The notes beneath the pieces were generated by a model. It made no database searches and had not been told where the DNA came from. It saw only the letters and a program-made list of their open reading frames with translations. From Niallia circulans (GTDB lineage: Bacteria; Bacillota; Bacilli; Bacillales; Cytobacillaceae): a stretch of DNA of 64,000 bases. Of this stretch, positions 1 through 8,728 are shown one piece after another (position 1 is the first letter of the stretch; each line of letters opens with the position of its first letter). The position numbers and the translations under genes are program-made. The stretch covers positions 1,302,001-1,366,000 of the forward strand of contig NZ_CP026031.1 of the NCBI RefSeq assembly GCF_003726095.1, read 5' to 3'.

Positions 1-1
1 G

Positions 2-868
2 TTATTATTTCTATTATTATTAACTGGATGCTCACAAAATTCCGAAGATAAAGCAGCTGATAGCAGAGATTATGAAAAGGCTGATTCCAATGTCATCGAT
101 GCCCAGAATGAAATAGGAGAACTACCCGCAACAGATAGTAAAACGGTAAAAGAAAATAACGGTCAAGCAATTAGTAATAATGACCGATTAGTTATTTATA
201 ATGGGAATCTATCCTTAAAGGTGAAAGACTATCACAACGTAGAGAAGCATATCCAATCAAAAGCAGCAGAGCTAGGCGGGTATATAGTGGAATCATCCAT
301 TCATGATAGTGGTACTGATTATATAAACGGAACTATTATCGTAAAAATACCTCAAAAGCATTTCCAAACTTACCTAAACGATATCGAAAAGAAAAGTATA
401 AAGGTTACAGAGAAGAGTATCACCGGCAACGATGTGACTGAAGAATATGTGGATTTGCAATCACGGCTAAAAGCTAAGGAAGCAGTGGAAAAAAGGCTAC
501 TAGCTTTAATGGAACAAGCAGAAAAAACAGAAGACCTTCTTAAAATTTCAAATGATCTTGCAACTGTGCAGGCAGAAAAAGAACAAATATTAGGTAGAAT
601 GAAATACTTAAAAAATAACGTAGACTATTCGACTGTCACGATCCAACTGGAAGAAGAGTTAGTAAAAGTGGGTTCTATTCAAGATAAAGAGTCTTTAAAT
701 ACATGGGAAAAAGCAAAAAGTCAATTCGTGAGCACGATTAACGGGTTAATTTCCTTCCTTTCAAGTGTCATCGTGATGATTGTTGGATTATCACCAATTT
801 TAATTCCTGTTGTAGTTATTGTAATAGCTTGGATTATATATAGAAAAAAGAAAAACAGGTCAGAGTAA
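2..868 (+). CDS. DUF4349 domain lipoprotein (5' end outside window)
   Basis: The reading frame is already open at the window edge, so the start codon is missing. The first visible residues are a hydrophobic stretch ending in the lipobox LLLTGC (Cys codon at 29-31), so the product is probably exported and lipid-anchored. A low-complexity polar linker follows, then the DUF4349 core with a long helical, coiled-coil-like middle (roughly codons 130-200 from the edge). A C-terminal membrane helix and a basic tail (IIYRKKKNRSE) close it. DUF4349 proteins are uncharacterised envelope proteins. The family call is from recalled sequence patterns, and the function is unknown. Confidence 0.8.
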   Translation, partial: LLFLLLLTGCSQNSEDKAADSRDYEKADSNVIDAQNEIGELPATDSKTVKENNGQAISNNDRLVIYNGNLSLKVKDYHNVEKHIQSKAAELGGYIVESSIHDSGTDYINGTIIVKIPQKHFQTYLNDIEKKSIKVTEKSITGNDVTEEYVDLQSRLKAKEAVEKRLLALMEQAEKTEDLLKISNDLATVQAEKEQILGRMKYLKNNVDYSTVTIQLEEELVKVGSIQDKESLNTWEKAKSQFVSTINGLISFLSSVIVMIVGLSPILIPVVVIVIAWIIYRKKKNRSE

Positions 869-894
869 TTTTATCGTGGCTATGCTATAATGGA

Positions 895-921
895 ATTAAA
901 TTCCTCCAGTGGGAGTTTAAT
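895..921 (+). terminator. Hairpin after DUF4349 gene, no U-tract
   Basis: ATTAAATTCCT and GGGAGTTTAAT can form an 11-bp stem (two G-U pairs) around a 5-nt loop, 27 bp after the stop. No T-run follows, so it may be a weak terminator or a 5' leader hairpin of the next gene. Confidence 0.3.
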
Positions 922-968
922 CTATTAATATCATCACATTCATATTTATTAAGGAGTGGCTAAAGAAA

Positions 969-1496
969 TTGAAATCAGCTGATCAATATCTTATCCGCCA
1001 TGCGAAACTAGAAGATGCAGAAGCAATTTTTGCTATTCAGCAATCTGTGATTGCCGAAGAAGATTATCTGATAACTACTATCGAAGAGTTTAATCAAACA
1101 CTGGAAGATCAACAGGCATGGGTCGCTAAAATTTTGCATCATAATGAGAGAGAAACTATCCTAATTGCGGAAGAAACCAATAAAGTAATTGGCTTTATTG
1201 TCTTTCAAACAAAAAATAGACAAAGACTTAATCACACAGGATCACTTGGGATGATGATAAGTAAAAAGCATAGAAGTAAAGGAATAGGAAAATTACTTAT
1301 AAAAGCACTACTAGCATGGGCCAAAGAAAACCCGCTGATTGAAAAAGTTAGCTTAGGTGTTTTCTCAACAAATACTAGGGCTATTTCTTTATATACTTGT
1401 ATGGGATTTATAGAAGAAGGTCGTAAAATAAAAGAAATCAAACTGTCAGAAAATGAATATATAGATGATATTTTAATGTATAAAATGGTGATCTAA
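969..1496 (+). CDS. GNAT family N-acetyltransferase
   Basis: This is a 175-residue single-domain GNAT protein that would transfer an acetyl group from acetyl-CoA to an amine. The acetyl-CoA binding motif is visible as KKHRSKGIGKLL (about residues 99-110), followed by the typical C-terminal signature NTRAISLYTCMGFIEEG. The start is a TTG with AAGGAG about 10 nt upstream. The substrate cannot be told from sequence; the length and C-terminus resemble the broad RimI/YhhY-like group. It stands alone between a lipoprotein and a signal peptidase gene. Confidence 0.88.
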   Translation: MKSADQYLIRHAKLEDAEAIFAIQQSVIAEEDYLITTIEEFNQTLEDQQAWVAKILHHNERETILIAEETNKVIGFIVFQTKNRQRLNHTGSLGMMISKKHRSKGIGKLLIKALLAWAKENPLIEKVSLGVFSTNTRAISLYTCMGFIEEGRKIKEIKLSENEYIDDILMYKMVI

Positions 1497-1537
1497 ATAG
1501 AACCAACTAATTTTTAAAGAGAAAAGAGGGAAGCAAT

Positions 1538-2062
1538 ATTAATAAGAAATCAGCTTTTCAAAGAGAGCTAAAGTCGTGGATTATTGCACTTATTTGCGCA
1601 TTACTATTTGTGTTTATTTGCCGTAACTTTATTTTTGCCCCTGTTAAGGTAATAGGACAATCCATGCAGCCAACATATGAAAATCAAGATAGAGTGATTG
1701 TCTCTAAAGTTGGCCAAATCAAGCATTTTGATACCATCGTCTTTCATTCACCAATAGAAAAAGAAGATTATATAAAAAGAGTAATCGGCTTACCTGATGA
1801 TACGATTGAAATTTATGATGATACACTTTATATTAATGGCGAAAAATATGACGAACCATATCTTCAAGAGAAAAAGAAGCATTTACTTCCTAATCAGAGA
1901 TTGACGGAAAATCTTAAAGTTACAGTACCTAAGGGGCATCTATTTGTATTAGGGGATAATAGGCAAAATAGTATGGATAGTAGACAGCTTGGTTGTATAT
2001 CAGAGGATGCTGTTGTCGGGAAAGCTGTTTTTCGATTTTATCCTGTTATGGAAAATTATTAA
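1538..2062 (+). CDS. sip: Type I signal peptidase (SipS family), apparent ATT start
   Basis: The protein is a membrane-anchored leader peptidase that removes signal peptides from exported proteins. An N-terminal membrane anchor (about residues 13-29) leads into the catalytic domain. The nucleophile serine is in GQSMQP, the general-base lysine in DYIKRVIGLP, and the GDNRxxSxDSR box is present. No ATG, GTG or TTG lies in frame before the anchor; the first GTG, at 1610, would cut the anchor in half. An ATT at 1538 follows AGAGGG with 7 nt spacing and gives a normal 174-residue SipS-type protein, so I take ATT as the start. The frame is closed by a TAA at 1508-1510. Several sip paralogues are usual in Bacillus, and which one this is cannot be decided. 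Confidence 0.9.
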   Translation: MNKKSAFQRELKSWIIALICALLFVFICRNFIFAPVKVIGQSMQPTYENQDRVIVSKVGQIKHFDTIVFHSPIEKEDYIKRVIGLPDDTIEIYDDTLYINGEKYDEPYLQEKKKHLLPNQRLTENLKVTVPKGHLFVLGDNRQNSMDSRQLGCISEDAVVGKAVFRFYPVMENY

Positions 2063-2071
2063 TTAATAAAA

Positions 2072-2113
2072 AAACAGTCTTGGATAGGAGCTCACGTCCA
2101 GAACTGTTTTTTT
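2072..2113 (+). terminator. Terminator after signal peptidase
   Basis: AAACAGTCTTGGA pairs with TCCAGAACTGTTT (one mismatch, one G-U), followed by TTTTTTT. It closes the plus-strand unit and also lies just downstream of the convergent small gene. Confidence 0.8.
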
Positions 2114-2125
2114 ATTTAGAACGAT

Positions 2126-2344
2126 TTACAAATTCACATACCATTGCTTATGTAACATTTTCTCTAATTGAATGACACCATGTCTTGCCAATTCGTTTAT
2201 TCGCTCTGTAACTTCATTTATTTGTGTCTCTCCAGTTTTGCAAAGTATAATTGCCTCTTCAATAAGAGACTCGCGACTTTGGTCTAATTGTTTAAATTGA
2301 TTCATGCGTGAATTTATTTTTTCCCCATTTAGTTCTTCCTGCAT
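2126..2344 (-). CDS. Small conserved protein, YpbS/DUF2533-like
   Basis: This 72-residue, highly charged helical protein has no signal or membrane segment. The central stretch (LDQSRE, IEEAI, a single Cys, then INEVTERINELA followed by RHGV) resembles the small Bacillus proteins of the YpbS/DUF2533 type as I remember them, but the usual C-terminal end is shorter. No strong ribosome binding site precedes the ATG, so the true start is uncertain; an internal ATG 14 codons in is an alternative. Function is unknown. Confidence 0.55.
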   Translation of the reverse strand: MQEELNGEKINSRMNQFKQLDQSRESLIEEAIILCKTGETQINEVTERINELARHGVIQLEKMLHKQWYVNL

Positions 2345-2444
2345 GTTTTGTATATTATTTTAGATACTAATGATAAAAATAGAAGAAACTGTTTGTTTAC
2401 ATAATATTATTATGATGAATTAAAAACTTGTCTAATTATGAGGG

Positions 2445-2496
2445 TTGACACAACTGTTATATCTGTATATACTGACTATATACAGATATAACAGTT
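2445..2496 (+). promoter_or_regulatory. Promoter with 20-bp perfect palindromic operator of the GntR/ABC operon
   Basis: TTGACA (2445-2450), a 17-nt spacer and TATACT (2468-2473) form a near-consensus sigma-A promoter. A perfect inverted repeat with arms 2452-2471 and 2477-2496 around a 5-nt centre covers the spacer, the -10 box and the start region. This is the expected architecture for autorepression by the GntR/YtrA-type regulator encoded 15 bp downstream. Confidence 0.88.
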
Positions 2497-2510
2497 GAAA
2501 GGTGTTTCTA

Positions 2511-2882
2511 ATGAATATTTTTATCTCCAATTCCTCAGAGGAGCCTATTTATTTGCAAATAGTAAAGCAAATAAAAGAGCAAATAGTAGCAGGTGAACTA
2601 AAAGAAACACAATCTCTTCCTTCTATTAGAAGTCTTGCAAAAGAACTTAAAATTAGCGTTATTACAACTAAAAGAGCCTATGATGAACTTGAAAAAGACG
2701 GTTTTATTGTTACAGTCGCTGGAAAGGGCTCATATGTTGCAGCAATAAACAAAGAAATACTTCGTGAAAACAAATTGACAACAATCGAGGAACATTTAAC
2801 AGAAGCCAGCAGTACAGCTAAGCTAATCGGGTTAACATTAGAAGAATTACAAGAAATATTAAAAATTATTTATAAAGGATGA
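2511..2882 (+). CDS. GntR family transcriptional regulator, YtrA-type
   Basis: This 123-residue repressor has an N-terminal winged helix (about residues 8-75). The GntR signature is visible as EEPIYLQIVKQIKEQI, then LPSIRSLAKELKIS, and the wing GKGSYV. The short C-terminal tail is typical of the YtrA subfamily, which controls adjacent ABC transporter genes. ATG at 2511 is chosen because GAAAGGTG ends 6 nt upstream; an in-frame GTG at 2502 lies inside that Shine-Dalgarno. The gene overlaps the next one by 4 bp (ATGA), so the two are translationally coupled. Regulation is probably autogenous through the palindrome at the promoter. Confidence 0.92.
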   Translation: MNIFISNSSEEPIYLQIVKQIKEQIVAGELKETQSLPSIRSLAKELKISVITTKRAYDELEKDGFIVTVAGKGSYVAAINKEILRENKLTTIEEHLTEASSTAKLIGLTLEELQEILKIIYKG

Positions 2883-3763
2883 GCACAGTGGAAAACACAT
2901 TAGAACTTATCAATGTATCGAAGAGCCGACAAGGTTTTTCTTTAGACAAGATTAATATTACCTTAAAAAAAGGATTTATAATGGGCTTTATTGGTCCAAA
3001 TGGAGCTGGAAAAAGCACAACAATCAAACTAATTATGAATTTAATCAAAAAAGATAGCGGCATGATTAAAGTCTTTGGATTAGATAATGAAAAGCATAGT
3101 ATGAAAATTAAAGAGAGAATTGGCTTTGTTTATGATGATAATCACTTTTATGAAGAGTTAACAATAAAAGAAATGAAGAACATCATCCGCCCATTTTATT
3201 CACAATGGGAAGAAAGCACATTCCTTAAATATGTTAAGGATTTTTCTCTACCAATGGATAAAAAAATCAACGAGCTGTCAAAAGGGATGAAAATGAAATT
3301 CTCATTAGCTATCGCTCTTTCTCATCAAGCTGAACTCTTGATTATGGATGAACCAACTTCTGGTTTAGATCCACTGGTTCGGACTGAATTGCTAGATGTA
3401 CTGCAAACATTAATACAAGACGAAAATAAGGCAATCTTTTTTTCGACTCATATAACCTCAGATTTAGATAAGATAGCCGATTATATTACTTTAATTAATA
3501 ATGGACAAATCATTTTAAATAAAACGAAGGATGAGCTGTTAGAAGAATATACTATGGTTAAAGGCAAAGATAGCACACAGATTATCAATGATAAAAATTT
3601 AATCGGTTTAAAGAGTAATGATTTTGGTTTTGAAGCATTATGTAAAAACAAAGAAGAGGTAAGAAAGCAATTTGGAAATTCTTATTTCTATGAAAAGCCA
3701 ACTTTAGAAGATATTATGGTGTTTTACACAAGAAGGAGTGGTGGTCATGTATCATCTAATTAA
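2879..3763 (+). CDS. ABC transporter ATP-binding protein (YtrB-like)
   Basis: This is the 294-residue nucleotide-binding subunit of an ABC-2-type exporter. Walker A is GPNGAGKST, the signature is LSKGMKMKF, Walker B plus D-loop is LLIMDEPTSGLDP, and the switch histidine is in FFSTH. It overlaps the gntR stop by 4 bp and is overlapped by the permease gene. In characterised YtrA-type operons such pairs respond to cell-wall antibiotics or envelope stress. The substrate here cannot be read from sequence. Confidence 0.93.
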   Translation: MSTVENTLELINVSKSRQGFSLDKINITLKKGFIMGFIGPNGAGKSTTIKLIMNLIKKDSGMIKVFGLDNEKHSMKIKERIGFVYDDNHFYEELTIKEMKNIIRPFYSQWEESTFLKYVKDFSLPMDKKINELSKGMKMKFSLAIALSHQAELLIMDEPTSGLDPLVRTELLDVLQTLIQDENKAIFFSTHITSDLDKIADYITLINNGQIILNKTKDELLEEYTMVKGKDSTQIINDKNLIGLKSNDFGFEALCKNKEEVRKQFGNSYFYEKPTLEDIMVFYTRRSGGHVSSN

Positions 3764-4400
3764 AAAAGACATTCTTATCCAAAAAAGATCAATAGCCTTA
3801 TCACTATTGTTAATTTGTTTCTTCTCTGTTTCTCTTTCCAGTCTTGGAGAAGTTGGACTAATGGTTGGAATACTAGCAATTACTTATCAACTCCTTCTGG
3901 GAGCAAGTGCATTAGAAGATAAAAATAACAGTGATAAAGTTCTTATTAGTCTTCCGATAAAACTATCTACCATAGTATTATCAAAATATGTGTCCATCTA
4001 TGTTTATGCAGCTTTTGCAGCAATTGGCTTTTATCTGATCCATGTTCTTGTGAAACTATTTCACATTCCGTTGGATGTTCCTTTTAGTTATATCATTCTC
4101 ATAGGGGGAGCAATAATGGTAACAATATGTTTTTCTATTTCTTTACCTATGATTTTTAAATTTGGCTATTTAAAAGCCAAAATGGCTAACTTTATTCTTC
4201 TTTTCGTAATAGTGTTTGGAACAACTGGTATAATGAAGTATTTTGCAAAACTAGATAATCAATTTATCCAAGAAACGATGATTCGTTTATCGACATTATC
4301 AAAAGCAGAACTGGGATTAATCCTGATAATTCCACTTCTTCTTCTTCTTCTAGTATCCTATTTTATCTCACTGAGCTTTTATAGTAAGCGAGAATTTTAA
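3747..4400 (+). CDS. ABC-2 type transporter permease
   Basis: This 217-residue membrane protein has about six predicted helices, including LLICFFSVSLSSL near the N-terminus and LILIIPLLLLLLVSYF at the C-terminus. It is the membrane partner of the preceding ATPase, whose 3' end it overlaps by 17 bp. ATG at 3747 is preferred over the upstream in-frame GTG codons because AAGGAGTGG is centred about 10 nt upstream. A terminator follows, so the operon is gntR-ATPase-permease. Export substrate is unknown. Confidence 0.88.
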   Translation: MYHLIKKDILIQKRSIALSLLLICFFSVSLSSLGEVGLMVGILAITYQLLLGASALEDKNNSDKVLISLPIKLSTIVLSKYVSIYVYAAFAAIGFYLIHVLVKLFHIPLDVPFSYIILIGGAIMVTICFSISLPMIFKFGYLKAKMANFILLFVIVFGTTGIMKYFAKLDNQFIQETMIRLSTLSKAELGLILIIPLLLLLLVSYFISLSFYSKREF

Positions 4401-4414
4401 ATATAGTGAAAAGA

Positions 4415-4447
4415 AAGAACATGTACATTTAAAGGTACTGTTCTTTT
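4415..4447 (+). terminator. Terminator of the GntR/ABC operon
   Basis: AAGAACATGTAC pairs with GTACTGTTCTT (one bulged T), followed by a run of seven T. Confidence 0.85.
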
Positions 4448-4525
4448 TTTATTTGCCACTCCGCTATCTAAATGTATACCTGTCATTAAAGTTTTAAATC
4501 TCTTCTAATTAATTTCTCATCATTA

Positions 4526-4557
4526 CCGCGCATAATATCTCTTATGTGCGGTTTTTT
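4526..4557 (+). terminator. Second terminator-like hairpin before recombinase gene
   Basis: CCGCGCATAA and TTATGTGCGG form a 10-bp stem with one G-U pair, followed by TTTTTT. It lies about 50 bp before the recombinase gene and has no gene of its own, so it is either a back-up terminator or an attenuator. Confidence 0.7.
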
Positions 4558-4609
4558 AAGAATTATTGTATACTAGAATTATTACTATATAGATTAGGTG
4601 GCAATACAT

Positions 4610-5563
4610 ATGATCACAAAAGAAACATTATTTTCTTGGTATGAAGAAGAGTTAACGCTCTTTCGAACAGAAATGGATAATAAGGACTACAGTATATTTA
4701 CGATCGATAATTATTTACGGGACATCTATTTATTCCTCGAATTTATTACACGAAAAAAAGAAGTATATATGGACTTAAATTCAGTAAAAAAATTACAGGT
4801 TACCCTTTTTATGAACGAACTAAAAACTAAGCGCGCAAATTCTGCTAGTTCGAGAAATAGAAGATTGACAGCCATTCGATCCTTTTATAAATGTTTAGTG
4901 GATTATGAGCTTGTCCTAAAAAATCCCGCTATTGATTTGGAGAGCGCGAAAGAACAAAAAGGAAAACTACCAAGTTATTTGGAAAAAGACGAATTAAAAT
5001 CTTTTTTTGAGATGATTGGCAAGGTATCCCAAAAGCAGCATCAAAGACGGAACAAAGTCATCCTTGGACTCATGGCATTTGCAGGATTACGGGTAATGGA
5101 AATACACTCTCTTAATCTGTCGTCCATTAATCAAAACAGGGGGATTCACGTACTGGGAAAGGGAAATAAAACTCGTTATATTCCGTTACCGAAAAAGTTG
5201 ATGGAAGAATTACAATTATATATAGAAGAAAACAGGATTTTCCCCATGAAAGGACAGGAAGATGCACTCTTTATTTCAAGGAGAGGGAAGCGAATATCTA
5301 GAAGACGTATTCAAGAAATAACGGAGCGGATCATTGATCAAATGCGAAAAGAATATCCGGAGCTAAAATGGAAGGAAAAAGGGATTTCTAGTCATAAATT
5401 ACGACATAGTTTTGCGACACATTTAGTTAGAGAAGGACGAGATATCCGAACAGTACAAGAGCTACTCGGTCATACTAATTTAAATACAACACAGAAATAT
5501 ACGCATGTATCTGATTTACAAAAAGAGCAAGCAATGGACTTGGAAATTTCAGAATACATATAA
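4610..5563 (+). CDS. Tyrosine recombinase / integrase family protein (XerC/D-like)
   Basis: The 317-residue protein has the two domains of tyrosine recombinases. The N-terminal SAM-like core-binding domain spans about residues 10-95, and the catalytic domain about 115-310. The catalytic residues are present: Arg in [10 protein letters not shown], His-x-x-Arg in HKLRHSF, His in LLGHT and the tyrosine nucleophile in TTQKYTHV. Start ATG 4610 follows AGGTGG with 8 nt spacing; GTG 4598 lies within that site. It is the size of chromosomal XerC/XerD. No phage genes or attachment repeats lie beside it, so I read it as a stand-alone Xer-like enzyme; the substrate site is unknown. Confidence 0.88.
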   Translation: MITKETLFSWYEEELTLFRTEMDNKDYSIFTIDNYLRDIYLFLEFITRKKEVYMDLNSVKKLQVTLFMNELKTKRANSASSRNRRLTAIRSFYKCLVDYELVLKNPAIDLESAKEQKGKLPSYLEKDELKSFFEMIGKVSQKQHQRRNKVILGLMAFAGLRVMEIHSLNLSSINQNRGIHVLGKGNKTRYIPLPKKLMEELQLYIEENRIFPMKGQEDALFISRRGKRISRRRIQEITERIIDQMRKEYPELKWKEKGISSHKLRHSFATHLVREGRDIRTVQELLGHTNLNTTQKYTHVSDLQKEQAMDLEISEYI

Positions 5564-5742
5564 GTTTATCATAACTTTATTATGTAAACTAAATGACTTT
5601 CTTATTCATAATCGGACATTTGACAGCATATATATATCCATGATGTATGTTAAAAAGCAATCTCTTTTATTTGCTAGAACAGAAAAAGAATGACGATAAA
5701 AGTAAGATTAGTTTGTCAATGAAAGATAAGGGAAGTGTTTTG

Positions 5743-6186
5743 ATGCCAAGTAAAAAGCATTCAATTATCGTCCATGCAAATGCAAAAAAGGTTTGGGATT
5801 TTGTTCGCTCTATGAACAACTGGGCACCATTAGTGCCAGGATATGTGAACCATGAAATCATCAACGACACAGTATCAACTTGGGAATTTAAAATTGATAT
5901 GGGGCTTTTTAAGAAAAAAATAGAAATGAAGGTAACGATATTAGAGTGGAAAGAACCTACAAAGGTTACCTTTGACTTAGAAGGAATTAATGATCATTTT
6001 AAAGGAAATGGCTATTTTATGGTAGAGGTAAAGGATGCTAATTATACGAAAATGACAGGCTATTTAGAAATTAATTCAACTGGTACTTTTCCTACTATAA
6101 CAAATAATCTTATGGAGCCCAAGCTAGAAGAAATCGCAGAAGAATTGACAATTGCAGTTAGTAAGGCTATTGAGGATTTGCAATAA
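5743..6186 (+). CDS. SRPBCC / CoxG-like protein
   Basis: This 147-residue soluble protein has the Bet v1/START-like (SRPBCC) pattern: an N-terminal strand SIIVHANAKKVWDFV, a central WEFKIDMGLF-type strand region and a long C-terminal helix. CoxG-type members bind hydrophobic ligands or act in membrane or assembly roles, but no ligand is predictable here. The frame is open further upstream (to about 5647), but ATG 5743 has AAGGGAAGTG immediately upstream and matches the usual domain start. It appears monocistronic, with a terminator downstream. Confidence 0.78.
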   Translation: MPSKKHSIIVHANAKKVWDFVRSMNNWAPLVPGYVNHEIINDTVSTWEFKIDMGLFKKKIEMKVTILEWKEPTKVTFDLEGINDHFKGNGYFMVEVKDANYTKMTGYLEINSTGTFPTITNNLMEPKLEEIAEELTIAVSKAIEDLQ

Positions 6187-6203
6187 TATGATTATGTTAA
6201 CTT

Positions 6204-6254
6204 AAAGCATTAAGTGATAAAGGAATATTCTTTTAATCATTTAATGCTTTTCTA
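6204..6254 (+). terminator. Terminator after SRPBCC gene
   Basis: AAAGCATTAAGTGAT pairs with ATCATTTAATGCTTT, with one G-T pair, followed by an interrupted T-rich tail. Confidence 0.7.
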
Positions 6255-6343
6255 AATTTTATGTAAATTTCCCTTTCCTATACTTGGTTAAATAGGCATT
6301 GTCCATTATGATAAAGATTACTAATTATTTTGGAGGTTTGTCA

Positions 6344-7540
6344 TTGAAAAAAGGACAACAATTGAAGAATAGGACAAATTTTTTAGAAATTTTCCTTATT
6401 TCCACAAAGCTAGGATTGACATCATTTGGTGGCCCCGTTGCACATTTAGGCTATTTTTACGATGAGTACGTAAGTCGAAGGAAATGGCTGGATGAGAAAA
6501 GCTATGCTGATTTAGTTGCCCTTTGTCAATTCTTGCCTGGTCCAGCAAGCAGTCAGGTTGGGATAGGGATAGGAATTTTACGGGGAGGACTCCTCGGTGG
6601 GATTATTTCTTTTTTAGGATTTACATTTCCTTCTGTTATTGCTCTAATAATCTTTGCTAGGATGATAGATTTCTTAGACATAGGGAATGCGGGTTGGATA
6701 CACGGTCTAAAAATAGTTGCGACAGCCATTGTTGCCCATGCGATATTTGGTATGGCAAAGAACTTAACACCAGACCTAAAAAGGAAGACCATTGCACTTT
6801 TTGCATTAATACTCACACTTTTATGGCAAAGTGTCTTTTCCCAGGTAGGAGTAATTATTTTATCAGCTATCATTGGTTATTTTCTTTATAAGCAGCAAGT
6901 GAGACAACAAAATCAGGTGGATATTTCTTTTCCAATTTCAAAACAAGTAGCAAGTGTTTCTTTAGTCTTATTTTTTTCCCTTCTGTTTCTTTTACCGATA
7001 ATTCGCGAGGTATTTTCATACCAATGGATTGCTATGTTTGATAGTTTTTATCGTTCTGGGTCTTTAGTGTTTGGAGGAGGACATGTAGTATTGCCACTTT
7101 TAGAGCGCGAATTTGTCCCAGGTGGATGGTTGAGTGAAGCATCATTCCTAGCTGGATATGGTGCAACCCAGGCAGTTCCTGGTCCTTTGTTTACCTTTGC
7201 TGCCTATATTGGAACCGTCTTAAATGGATGGGGTGGGGGACTACTCGCGACATTCGCCATCTTTCTGCCAGCTTTTTTATTAATTGTGGGAACACTGCCA
7301 TTCTGGAATTTTGTCAGAAAAAATCCAAAAATCCAAGGAGTCTTAATGGGTGTAAATGCTGCGGTTGTTGGTATTCTAGTCTCATCTTTTTACCAGCCTA
7401 TTTGGACAAGCAGTATCTCAGATGCGAGTGATTTTGCTTTTGCAGCCATTTTATTTTCGATGTTAGTCTATTGGAAACTGTCGCCATGGATTGTTGTTAT
7501 AACGGGTGCATTGGGCGGGATGCTGCTTCCTTATTTGTAG
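6344..7540 (+). CDS. chrA: Chromate transporter (ChrA, CHR family)
   Basis: This 398-residue membrane protein is built of two homologous CHR halves, as in long-chain ChrA proteins. The first half carries GLTSFGGPVAHLGYF and CQFLPGPASSQ, the second FGGGHVVLPLLEREFV and ATQAVPGPLFTFA; these duplicated GGP/GGGH and PGP motifs define the family. Family members export chromate. TTG 6344 is preferred because GGAGG ends 7 nt upstream; earlier in-frame codons lack a site. The gene is alone and ends in a bidirectional terminator shared with ribH. Chromate resistance is inferred from the family only. Confidence 0.92.
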   Translation: MKKGQQLKNRTNFLEIFLISTKLGLTSFGGPVAHLGYFYDEYVSRRKWLDEKSYADLVALCQFLPGPASSQVGIGIGILRGGLLGGIISFLGFTFPSVIALIIFARMIDFLDIGNAGWIHGLKIVATAIVAHAIFGMAKNLTPDLKRKTIALFALILTLLWQSVFSQVGVIILSAIIGYFLYKQQVRQQNQVDISFPISKQVASVSLVLFFSLLFLLPIIREVFSYQWIAMFDSFYRSGSLVFGGGHVVLPLLEREFVPGGWLSEASFLAGYGATQAVPGPLFTFAAYIGTVLNGWGGGLLATFAIFLPAFLLIVGTLPFWNFVRKNPKIQGVLMGVNAAVVGILVSSFYQPIWTSSISDASDFAFAAILFSMLVYWKLSPWIVVITGALGGMLLPYL

Positions 7541-7553
7541 TTATAACTTTTCT

Positions 7554-7595
7554 AAAAAAACCTATAAACGAGAGAGCCTCGTTTATAGGTTTTTT
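7554..7595. terminator. Bidirectional terminator between chrA and ribH
   Basis: CCTATAAACGA and TCGTTTATAGG form a perfect 11-bp stem with A-run before and T-run after, so it can serve both convergent genes. Confidence 0.9.
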
Positions 7596-7601
7596 GGTGT
7601 T

Positions 7602-8075
7602 TTAAGCTTGTGTTAATTGGTTATATAAATTTCCCATTTCAATGGCATTAACGGCAGCTTCCCAGCCTTTATTTCCAGCTTTTGTACCTGCTCGTTCAAT
7701 TGCTTGCTCGATGTTTTCTGTTGTAAGAACTCCAAAGATAACAGGTATTTCTGTACTTAACGAAACGTTTGCTACGCCTTTTGCTACTTCATTGCTTACG
7801 TAGTCAAAATGAGGTGTTGCACCCCGAATAACAGTACCTAATGTAATAATAGCATCATAATTACCAGACGCGGCCATTTTTTTGGCTGCTAAGGGAATTT
7901 CATATACACCAGGCACCCACATAACAGAAATATTATCCTCGTTTACTCCATGTCGGTTTAATGCATCTTCTGCTCCAGATAAAAGCCTTGTTGTAATAAA
8001 TTCATTAAAACGGGATACAACAATCCCGATTTTTAAATCAGTCCCAATTAAATTTCCTTCAAATACTTGTTTCAT
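7602..8075 (-). CDS. ribH: 6,7-dimethyl-8-ribityllumazine synthase
   Basis: This 157-residue cytoplasmic enzyme condenses 5-amino-6-ribitylamino-uracil with 3,4-dihydroxy-2-butanone 4-phosphate to lumazine, the penultimate step of riboflavin synthesis. Typical motifs are visible: VVSRFNEFI near the N-terminus, [28 protein letters not shown] and [16 protein letters not shown]. It is the last gene of ribE-ribB-ribH, starting 3 nt after the ribB stop with AAGGTGG inside the ribB 3' end. Control is by the FMN riboswitch at the head of the operon. Confidence 0.97.
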   Translation of the reverse strand: MKQVFEGNLIGTDLKIGIVVSRFNEFITTRLLSGAEDALNRHGVNEDNISVMWVPGVYEIPLAAKKMAASGNYDAIITLGTVIRGATPHFDYVSNEVAKGVANVSLSTEIPVIFGVLTTENIEQAIERAGTKAGNKGWEAAVNAIEMGNLYNQLTQA

Positions 8076-8078
8076 TCT

Positions 8079-8696
8079 TTATTCCACCTTTTGTAATAAA
8101 TTTTGTCGGTATTGAATTAAATCTTGAATCGTAATCATTTTCAAAGCAAATTCTTCAGCGATTTGCTTTAAATCATCCACTCTTGCCATTGTTCCATCTT
8201 CCTTTAATACTTCCACGATCACTCCAACTGGATTAGCACCAGCTAGTATCGCTAAGTCAACAGCAGCTTCAGTATGTCCATTGCGATTTAGCACACCGCC
8301 ATCCTTTGCAATGAGAGGAAAGATGTGACCAGGTCTTGTAAAGTCATCGGCTTTAGCGTCTGAATCAACCATTTTGCTTATAGTAAAAGCTCGTTCATAT
8401 GCACTAATCCCTGTTGTTGTCTCTTTATGGTCGATACTAATTGTAAATGCAGTGCTTCTCGGATCTGTACTATTAGTAACCATTGCAGGAAGGTGTAGTT
8501 TTTCTGCTAAATTTTGTTGAATAGGGACACAGATTAGACCGCGACCCTCTTTTGCCATGAAATTGATCATTTCTGGTGTAACGTGATCTGCCAAGCCGAT
8601 AAAATCTCCTTCATTTTCACGATCTTCGTCATCGCAAACAATTACCACTTTGCCATTTTTTAAATCGTTTAATGCATCTTCTATGGAATCAAACAT
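8079..8696 (-). CDS. ribB: 3,4-dihydroxy-2-butanone-4-phosphate synthase (RibB only)
   Basis: This 205-residue enzyme makes 3,4-dihydroxy-2-butanone 4-phosphate from ribulose 5-phosphate. The acidic metal-binding loop [15 protein letters not shown] is at residues 18-32, and the RPGHIFPL and [10 protein letters not shown] motifs follow. In Bacillus subtilis the corresponding gene encodes a RibBA fusion of about 400 residues. Here the protein stops after the RibB domain and ribH follows immediately, so the GTP cyclohydrolase II half is absent rather than split off. ATG is preceded by AAAGGAAG. FMN riboswitch control is expected. Confidence 0.96.
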   Translation of the reverse strand: MFDSIEDALNDLKNGKVVIVCDDEDRENEGDFIGLADHVTPEMINFMAKEGRGLICVPIQQNLAEKLHLPAMVTNSTDPRSTAFTISIDHKETTTGISAYERAFTISKMVDSDAKADDFTRPGHIFPLIAKDGGVLNRNGHTEAAVDLAILAGANPVGVIVEVLKEDGTMARVDDLKQIAEEFALKMITIQDLIQYRQNLLQKVE

Positions 8697-8728
8697 CGTT
8701 TTCTTCCTTTCGTTTAATAAATTTATGA

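Noticed and set aside
4610..5563. Recombinase as part of an integrated element
   Set aside because: No phage or transposon genes, no flanking attachment repeats seen; it fits a stand-alone Xer-like enzyme.
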